A stretch of DNA of 55,643 nt from Peptoniphilaceae bacterium (GTDB taxonomy: Bacteria > Bacillota > Clostridia > Tissierellales > Peptoniphilaceae): assembly GCA_910589545.1 (NCBI GenBank), contig CAJUSY010000005.1, positions 1 through 55,643 on the forward strand, read 5' to 3'. Below, piece after piece: positions 52,162-55,643 of this stretch. Made by a program: the position numbers and the translations under genes. The notes beneath the pieces were generated by a model, which was given only the letters and a program-made list of their open reading frames with translations, was not told the DNA's origin and searched no databases. The first letter of the stretch is position 1. Each line of letters opens with the position of its first letter.

Positions 52162-53007
52162 ATGAATGAAAATCAGGCAATTATAAATATAGAAACAACA
52201 GGAATTAATACTCAAAGAAACCACATCTATTTAATAAACATATTCACAAATGGTAAACATTATAATTTCTACTCAAAAAACAATGAATTTGAAGAAAATA
52301 TTGTAAAGTCAGCAGTAAAAATCATTCAAGATAAACAGATCATTTGTTTCAGTGATTTTGATATCAAATTTATTAATAGTAAAATAATAAAATATACAGA
52401 TTGGGATGTAATTCACAACTGCTTTTACTTGCAAAAATTAATCAAAAATTACTACAATAACCAATTCACATCACTGAAAGCAAAAGATTTGGCAGTAAAA
52501 TTATTTGATATAAACATAGATGATAAATCAAAGTCAGTAAATTTATACAAAAAATTTTCAAAATCACAATTAATTTCAAATGAATTGATAGAATTTTCTA
52601 AAACATCTATTAATTTTAAAACAAAACTATATCATTTTTTTGTAAAATTCTTTGAAGATAATTGCGATACTTTTAATATGTACTTAAATGATGTTAAATA
52701 TTTGTTGTATAGTGTTAACAAAAAAAAGAATAATGTCGAAATTATTTTGATAAGTGACAATAAAGTGGAAATAGATGCAATGTATGACTCAACTCAAATA
52801 AAATCACAAGGAATGTTTATAACACTTACTTTGAGTTTACATGATGGATACATTGAAGACGATTTTGTGGAATGTGCAATGACAAATATGGAAAACAATT
52901 ATAATTTAATAAACAATTACTACCCTTTAATCATAAATGATGAATTTATTTATGAAAATATTAAAGAATTAGTAAAATACACACTTACGGAGAATTTTAA
53001 TGAATAA
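52162..53007 (+). CDS. Degenerate DEDD-exonuclease-like (RNase H fold) protein
   Basis: A 281-residue protein whose first 130 residues resemble the YprB-type RNase H-like exonuclease fold: the start INIETTGINTQRNHIYLIN parallels D-x-E-T-T-G, and FSDFDIKFINSKI and the helix with SLKAKDLAVKLF follow the same order. The first metal-binding Asp is replaced by Asn (NIET), so catalysis is doubtful. The C-terminal half (about 150 residues) is unlike anything I recognise. It overlaps the next gene by 8 bases (ATGAATAA). Confidence 0.75.
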   Translation: MNENQAIINIETTGINTQRNHIYLINIFTNGKHYNFYSKNNEFEENIVKSAVKIIQDKQIICFSDFDIKFINSKIIKYTDWDVIHNCFYLQKLIKNYYNNQFTSLKAKDLAVKLFDINIDDKSKSVNLYKKFSKSQLISNELIEFSKTSINFKTKLYHFFVKFFEDNCDTFNMYLNDVKYLLYSVNKKKNNVEIILISDNKVEIDAMYDSTQIKSQGMFITLTLSLHDGYIEDDFVECAMTNMENNYNLINNYYPLIINDEFIYENIKELVKYTLTENFNE

Positions 53008-53611
53008 CAAAACAAAAAGAATATTATGGGCAATTATCGGAAATGTAATTATAGGAATGAGTATTGGAATACTCAGATTATCAAATTTAGGCGTGGATCC
53101 ACTTAGTTTTATGAACACTGGTTTCTCAGATTTCTTGAACAAGGACTTCGGAACGGTAATTACAGTTACCAACTTCATACTAATTATGATAGTTTTTTTA
53201 GGACACAGAAAATCGATAGGACTTGGAACAGTTATTAATATGCTAACTGTTGGATATAGTGCTGATTTTTCATATATGATACTAAAATTTCTAGACAACG
53301 ATAAATTTCTTGTAAACTTCATTATTTTGATAATTGGAATAAATATAATGAGCATAGGAGTCGGAATTTATTTGGAAGCTAACTTGGGCGCAAGCGCATA
53401 TGATGCTATGCCCTATGTTGTAAATAATGTGCTTAAAAAAAGTTTTTCATACAAATACACAAGGATTGTATTGGATGTAATATGCATTGTAGTTGGTCTA
53501 CTATTTGGAGAACAAATTGGAATAGGTACGATATTTTTAGGATTTTTATCGGGACCATTAATAGTATTTTATAGGGAAAAAGCAAAAAATTTAATTTTCA
53601 AAGAAATTTAA
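53000..53611 (+). CDS. YczE/YitT-type membrane protein
   Basis: A 203-residue integral membrane protein with about five hydrophobic segments. The first repeats GMSIGILRLSNLGVDPLSFM and the later GVGIYLEANLGASAYDAMPY look like two copies of one motif, each with the L-G-x-x-x-x-D/A pattern seen in YczE-like proteins. The function is unknown. It is translationally coupled to the exonuclease-like gene. GGAG lies upstream of its ATG. Confidence 0.85.
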   Translation: MNNKTKRILWAIIGNVIIGMSIGILRLSNLGVDPLSFMNTGFSDFLNKDFGTVITVTNFILIMIVFLGHRKSIGLGTVINMLTVGYSADFSYMILKFLDNDKFLVNFIILIIGINIMSIGVGIYLEANLGASAYDAMPYVVNNVLKKSFSYKYTRIVLDVICIVVGLLFGEQIGIGTIFLGFLSGPLIVFYREKAKNLIFKEI

Positions 53612-53632
53612 CAAAAACTTCAATTATTTATA

Positions 53633-53660
53633 TTGAATTAATCTCAATTTTGGTTATAAT
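53633..53660 (+). promoter_or_regulatory. Promoter of the prepilin gene
   Basis: TTGAAT (53633-53638) and TATAAT (53655-53660) are 16 bases apart, 32 bases upstream of the ATG at 53693. Confidence 0.7.
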
Positions 53661-53692
53661 TAAATTAACTACATAAATAATTAGGAGGAAAA

Positions 53693-54082
53693 ATGAAACT
53701 GAAATCATTAAAAAAGAAGAAAAAAGGGTTTACATTACTAGAATTATTGGTTGTATTAGCTATCCTTGCAATACTTATTGCAATAGCCATTCCTGTGTAC
53801 AAAAACCAAAAAGAAAAAGCAGCCATAACTGCCCATAATGCAAATGTAAGAGTCTTAGAAACAGCAGTGGAAAGTTATAGACAAGATCATAATGGTAAAT
53901 TACCTGAAAAATTGCAAGACCTGGTTAAAGGAGAATATATCAAAAAAGAACCAAAAGTTCCAGCAAGTAATAATGAAAAGTTAAAAGGTAAATCTTACTC
54001 ATTAGAAGATGGAAAAATTAAACCAGGGGAAGTAAATAGTGCCAAAGATGACAGTAATCAAACAAAACCAAAACAAAATTAA
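53693..54082 (+). CDS. Type IV prepilin-like protein
   Basis: A 129-residue prepilin. A very basic leader ends in KKKKKG, and cleavage by prepilin peptidase before FTLLELLVVLAILAILIAIA would leave N-terminal Phe with Glu at position 5. The rest has the usual helix then a short soluble domain (VLETAVESYRQDHNGKLPEKL) and a polar tail rich in Lys, Asn and Gln. No peptidase, ATPase, or other pilin gene is in the window. It has a consensus AGGAGG site and its own promoter and terminator. Confidence 0.9.
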   Translation: MKLKSLKKKKKGFTLLELLVVLAILAILIAIAIPVYKNQKEKAAITAHNANVRVLETAVESYRQDHNGKLPEKLQDLVKGEYIKKEPKVPASNNEKLKGKSYSLEDGKIKPGEVNSAKDDSNQTKPKQN

Positions 54083-54103
54083 TAAGAACACAAATTAAAG
54101 CTC

Positions 54104-54130
54104 AAACCTGCTTAATCAAGCAGGTTTTTT
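54104..54130 (+). terminator. Terminator after the prepilin gene
   Basis: A 10-bp stem (54104-54113 with 54118-54127, loop AATC) and a T run. It lies four bases from the tRNA-Arg 3' end and may act in both directions. Confidence 0.85.
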
Positions 54131-54133
54131 ATA

Positions 54134-54209
54134 TGGCAGAGATTGAAGGAATCGAACCTTCATCACTCAGATTCGGAGTCTGACATTTTACCAATTAAAC
54201 TAAATCCCC
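54134..54209 (-). tRNA. tRNA-Arg(CCG)
   Basis: A 76-nt tRNA with encoded CCA. The anticodon stem TCAGA/TCTGA encloses CTCCGAA, giving anticodon CCG (codon CGG). The acceptor stem GGGGATT/AATCTCT has two G-U pairs and the D arm is weak. CGG is expected to be very rare in this AT-rich genome. Confidence 0.9.
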
Positions 54210-54248
54210 TTAAATAAATTTCTTATTTTATCAATAACATTAATTAAT

Positions 54249-54277
54249 ATTATAATATACAAAATTTTTAGATTCAA
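54249..54277 (-). promoter_or_regulatory. Promoter of tRNA-Arg(CCG)
   Basis: Minus-strand TTGAAT (54277-54272) and TATAAT (54254-54249) are 17 bases apart, 40 bases upstream of the tRNA. It lies behind a terminator, so this tRNA is a separate unit. Confidence 0.8.
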
Positions 54278-54301
54278 CGCTATAAATTAAGACATAAAAT
54301 A

Positions 54302-54348
54302 TGCAAAATAAAAAGCATGCTAACCATATGTGAAAGCATGCTTTTTAT
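54302..54348 (-). terminator. Terminator after tRNA-Trp
   Basis: A 14-bp stem (54308-54321 with 54335-54348) followed on the minus strand by a T-rich tail. It separates the tRNA-Phe/Trp pair from tRNA-Arg. Confidence 0.85.
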
Positions 54349-54350
54349 CG

Positions 54351-54425
54351 TGGCAGGGGATAGAGGACTTGAACCCCTGACATCCGGTTTTGGAGACCGA
54401 CGTTCTACCACTGAACTAATCCCCT
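54351..54425 (-). tRNA. tRNA-Trp(CCA)
   Basis: A 75-nt tRNA with anticodon CCA (loop CTCCAAA) and encoded CCA. The acceptor stem AGGGGAT/ATCCCCT is perfectly paired. Its 5' base directly follows the CCA end of tRNA-Phe with no spacer. Confidence 0.93.
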
Positions 54426-54501
54426 TGGTGCCCAGAGCCGGAATCGAACCAGCGACACAAGGATTTTCAGTCCTTTGCTCTACCGACTGAGCTATCTGGG
54501 C
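54426..54501 (-). tRNA. tRNA-Phe(GAA)
   Basis: A 76-nt tRNA with anticodon GAA (loop CTGAAAA) and encoded CCA, abutting tRNA-Trp. Confidence 0.95.
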
Positions 54502-54535
54502 ACGTACTTTATTTAGGAAATGATTTCAATGTTAT

Positions 54536-54567
54536 AAAAAAATATTTCTTGAATAAATCAAGAAATA
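54536..54567 (-). terminator. Terminator-like hairpin after tRNA-Met/Ile2
   Basis: A 10-bp perfect stem (TATTTCTTGA at 54543-54552, TCAAGAAATA at 54558-54567) followed on the minus strand by seven T. It would end the long tRNA operon before tRNA-Phe. Confidence 0.8.
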
Positions 54568-54570
54568 AAT

Positions 54571-54647
54571 TGGTGGGCCTTCAGGGACTCGAACCCGGGA
54601 CCTACCGGTTATGAGCCGGGCGCTCTAACCAACTGAGCTAAAGGCCC
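54571..54647 (-). tRNA. tRNA with CAU anticodon (Met elongator or Ile2)
   Basis: A 77-nt tRNA with anticodon CAT (loop CTCATAA) and encoded CCA. The 5' sequence GGGCCTTTAGCTCAGTTGG and the loop resemble the lysidine-modified tRNA-Ile2 more than elongator Met, but sequence alone does not settle it. It is not the initiator. Confidence 0.9.
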
Positions 54648-54666
54648 AAGAATAGTTTTATATTCT

Positions 54667-54757
54667 TGGCGGAGAAAGAGGGATTTGAACCCTCGCATCC
54701 CGTTAAGGATCTACTCCCTTAGCAGGGGAGCCTCTTCAGCCACTTGAGTATTTCTCC
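54667..54757 (-). tRNA. tRNA-Ser(GCT)
   Basis: A 91-nt tRNA with a long variable arm. Anticodon stem CTCCC/GGGAG around CTGCTAA gives GCT. CCA is encoded. Confidence 0.94.
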
Positions 54758-54776
54758 TAAATAAAGTAATTAAAAA

Positions 54777-54865
54777 TGGCGGAGAGAGTGGGATTCGAAC
54801 CCACGCGGGGTTGCCCCCAAACGGTTTTCAAGACCGCCTCGTTATGACCACTTCGATACCTCTCC
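54777..54865 (-). tRNA. tRNA-Ser(TGA)
   Basis: An 89-nt tRNA with a long variable arm (GGGGGCAACCCC type). Anticodon loop CTTGAAA gives TGA. CCA is encoded. Confidence 0.94.
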
Positions 54866-54870
54866 ACATT

Positions 54871-54946
54871 TGGTGGCTCATCCGGGACTCGAACCCGGGA
54901 CACCCTGATTAAAAGTCAGGTGCTCTACCATCTGAGCTAATGAACC
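54871..54946 (-). tRNA. tRNA-Lys(TTT)
   Basis: A 76-nt tRNA with anticodon TTT (loop CTTTTAA) and encoded CCA. This reads the major Lys codon AAA and is present once here, in contrast to the four tRNA-Lys(CUU) copies at the left end. Confidence 0.95.
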
Positions 54947-54950
54947 ATAT

Positions 54951-55027
54951 TGGCTGGGGTGACAGGACTCGAACCTGTGGAATGCAAGAGTCAAAGTCTT
55001 GTGCCTTACCAACTTGGCTACACCCCA
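54951..55027 (-). tRNA. tRNA-Gln(TTG)
   Basis: A 77-nt tRNA with anticodon TTG (loop CTTTGAC), acceptor stem TGGGGTG/CACCCCA and encoded CCA. It would be charged via GatCAB if no GlnRS exists. Confidence 0.94.
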
Positions 55028-55034
55028 ATACTAA

Positions 55035-55111
<77 letters not shown>

Positions 55112-55116
55112 TTAAT

Positions 55117-55190
55117 TGGAGCGGGTGAAGGGAATCGAACCCTCGCAACCAGCTTGGAAGGCTGGGGCTCTACCACTGAGCTACACCCGC
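55117..55190 (-). tRNA. tRNA-Gly(TCC)
   Basis: A 74-nt tRNA with anticodon TCC (loop CTTCCAA), acceptor stem GCGGGTG/CACCCGC and encoded CCA. Confidence 0.95.
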
Positions 55191-55225
55191 ATATAGGTTA
55201 TTAATATACTTTTGTAAAATTTATT

Positions 55226-55296
55226 TGGTGGAGGAGGGTGGATTTGAACCACCGAAACATAAAGTAACGATGTCTTAACCGCTTGACCATAGGGCC
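55226..55296 (-). pseudogene. Chimeric tRNA remnant (Glu-like 5' part, Tyr-like 3' part)
   Basis: The 5' part GGCCCTATGGTCAAGCGGTT resembles tRNA-Glu, whereas the 3' part (TTTCGGTGGTTCAAATCC onward, ending CCTCCTCCACCA) resembles the variable arm and T arm of tRNA-Tyr. The two acceptor strands, GGCCCTA and CTCCTCC, cannot pair, and no proper anticodon stem forms between them. It cannot be a working tRNA as read. A deletion or recombination between two tRNA genes is the simplest explanation. Confidence 0.7.
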
Positions 55297-55341
55297 TTAT
55301 TTACTAAGTTTTTAATATTGTATTAAATTGTTTCTGTAATG

Positions 55342-55438
55342 TTGCAGCTTCGCTGCAAATGTCTTGGTCGCTACATAACGAAATCGAAGATTTCTATTTC
55401 GCGACATTTGACCTACCTACAAATCACTTCTTGATTTG
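55342..55438. repeat. Cluster of inverted repeats inside the tRNA wreck
   Basis: Three hairpins follow one another: TTGCAGC/GCTGCAA (55342-55358), an imperfect long one with arms CAAATGTC (55356) and GACATTTG (55403) enclosing GAAATC/GATTTC, and CAAATCA/TGATTTG (55420-55438). They fill most of the space between two copies of a tRNA 5' fragment. No reading frame of note is present. The nature of the insert is unknown. Confidence 0.6.
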
Positions 55439-55451
55439 GGTTAGGATCAAG

Positions 55452-55471
55452 AACCGCTTGACCACAGGGAC
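55452..55471 (-). pseudogene. tRNA-Glu-like 5' fragment
   Basis: On the minus strand GTCCCTGTGGTCAAGCGGTT matches the 5' end of the chimeric remnant at 55296 in 18 of 20 positions, then diverges into the hairpin-rich insert. It is the acceptor and D-arm part of a tRNA with no matching 3' half. It is the first tRNA-like sequence after the operon promoter. Confidence 0.65.
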
Positions 55472-55517
55472 TTATTAAACTAAAGTTTTTGTTCGTTTGT
55501 TAACAACTTACTTATTT

Positions 55518-55546
55518 ATTTTAGCATTTAATAAGTTTTTTGTCAA
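55518..55546 (-). promoter_or_regulatory. Strong promoter of the tRNA operon
   Basis: Minus-strand TTGACA (55546-55541) and TAAAAT (55523-55518) are exactly 17 bases apart. It is the best consensus promoter in the window and faces the wrecked tRNA and the seven tRNAs from Gly(TCC) to CAU. Confidence 0.85.
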
Positions 55547-55594
55547 CACTTTTTTTCATTTTTTTTACTTAGGTTTTACATATTACTATATGTA

Positions 55595-55643
55595 TGGTTG
55601 CGGGAGCAGGATTTGAACCTACGACCTCCGGGTTATGAGCCCG
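55595..55643 (-). tRNA. tRNA-fMet(CAT), 3' part, cut by the window end
   Basis: The visible part has CGGG-CTCATAA-CCCG with consecutive G-C pairs below the anticodon loop, a T arm, and the acceptor end CCCGCAACCA with the unpaired A at position 72. These are initiator features. The 5' half lies outside the window. Confidence 0.9.

Noticed and set aside
55226..55471. A split tRNA with an intron
   Set aside because: The 5' fragments and the 3' part do not form one acceptor stem (GGCCCTA or GTCCCTG against CTCCTCC), and the insert is too short for a group I intron.

Overview
The window is AT-rich, with dense, short-gapped genes and strong Gram-positive ribosome binding sites. Gene content (gatCAB, pcrA-ligA, an AddAB-like pair, DegV, the AmaP/Asp23 envelope operon, YqeB/XdhC, Pst-PhoPR, thiI with a dedicated desulfurase, XRE-cupin plus potABCD) points to a low-GC anaerobic Firmicute. 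My best guess is a Gram-positive anaerobic coccus of the Finegoldia/Peptoniphilus group; this is inference from gene content, not a database match.

Layout. 1-170: the end of an upstream element with two hairpin terminators. 170-530: four tandem tRNA-Lys(CUU) genes with a 95-bp period. 674-4225: a response regulator, histidine kinase and membrane-anchored protein of unknown function, translationally coupled. 4262-12406: a coupled operon of an RluA-family pseudouridine synthase, a TGS-type P-loop kinase and a compact AddB/AddA-like helicase-nuclease pair. 12467-14488: a small membrane protein, an unknown protein and asparaginase. 14545-21298: a complete phosphate-starvation module (pstS, then pstCAB-phoU-phoP-phoR) with two clear PhoP-box arrays; PstS has its two halves in swapped order. 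21399-23650: DegV and the AmaP/Asp23 operon, which has two SigB-like promoters. 23950-24906: a 3-hydroxyacyl-CoA dehydrogenase broken by one in-frame TAA. 24965-30957: a glycan-precursor operon (wbpA/B/D/E-type enzymes, a PglC-type phosphoglycosyl transferase and a second aminotransferase). 31123-33711: a Fur-family regulator with an operator-like palindrome, then three molybdenum-hydroxylase accessory genes. 33802-42957: a housekeeping operon pcrA-ligA-gatCAB-rdgB-yfcE-folD. 43088-48225: uppP and a regulated polyamine importer. 48366-52069: iscS-thiI-lemA-TPM. 52162-54082: a degenerate DEDD-exonuclease-like protein, a YczE-like membrane protein and a lone prepilin. 54134-55643: a minus-strand tRNA cluster of ten intact genes, a wrecked tRNA-Glu/tRNA-Tyr-like region with a hairpin-rich insert, and the 3' half of tRNA-fMet at the window edge.

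How it works together. The Pst system imports phosphate and appears to be controlled by its own PhoP-PhoR through hexamer repeats of 11-bp period in front of pstS and pstC. The sugar operon would make a UDP-diacetamido-uronic acid and load a first sugar phosphate on undecaprenyl phosphate; no glycosyltransferase, flippase or polymerase is in the window, so the glycan must be finished by genes elsewhere. IscS and ThiI form a tRNA 4-thiouridine pair.

Most genes are ordinary. The points most worth following up are the permuted PstS, the amplified tRNA for a minor Lys codon, the broken dehydrogenase, the tRNA wreck at the right end, the two-component system with an unknown membrane partner, and the incomplete glycan pathway.
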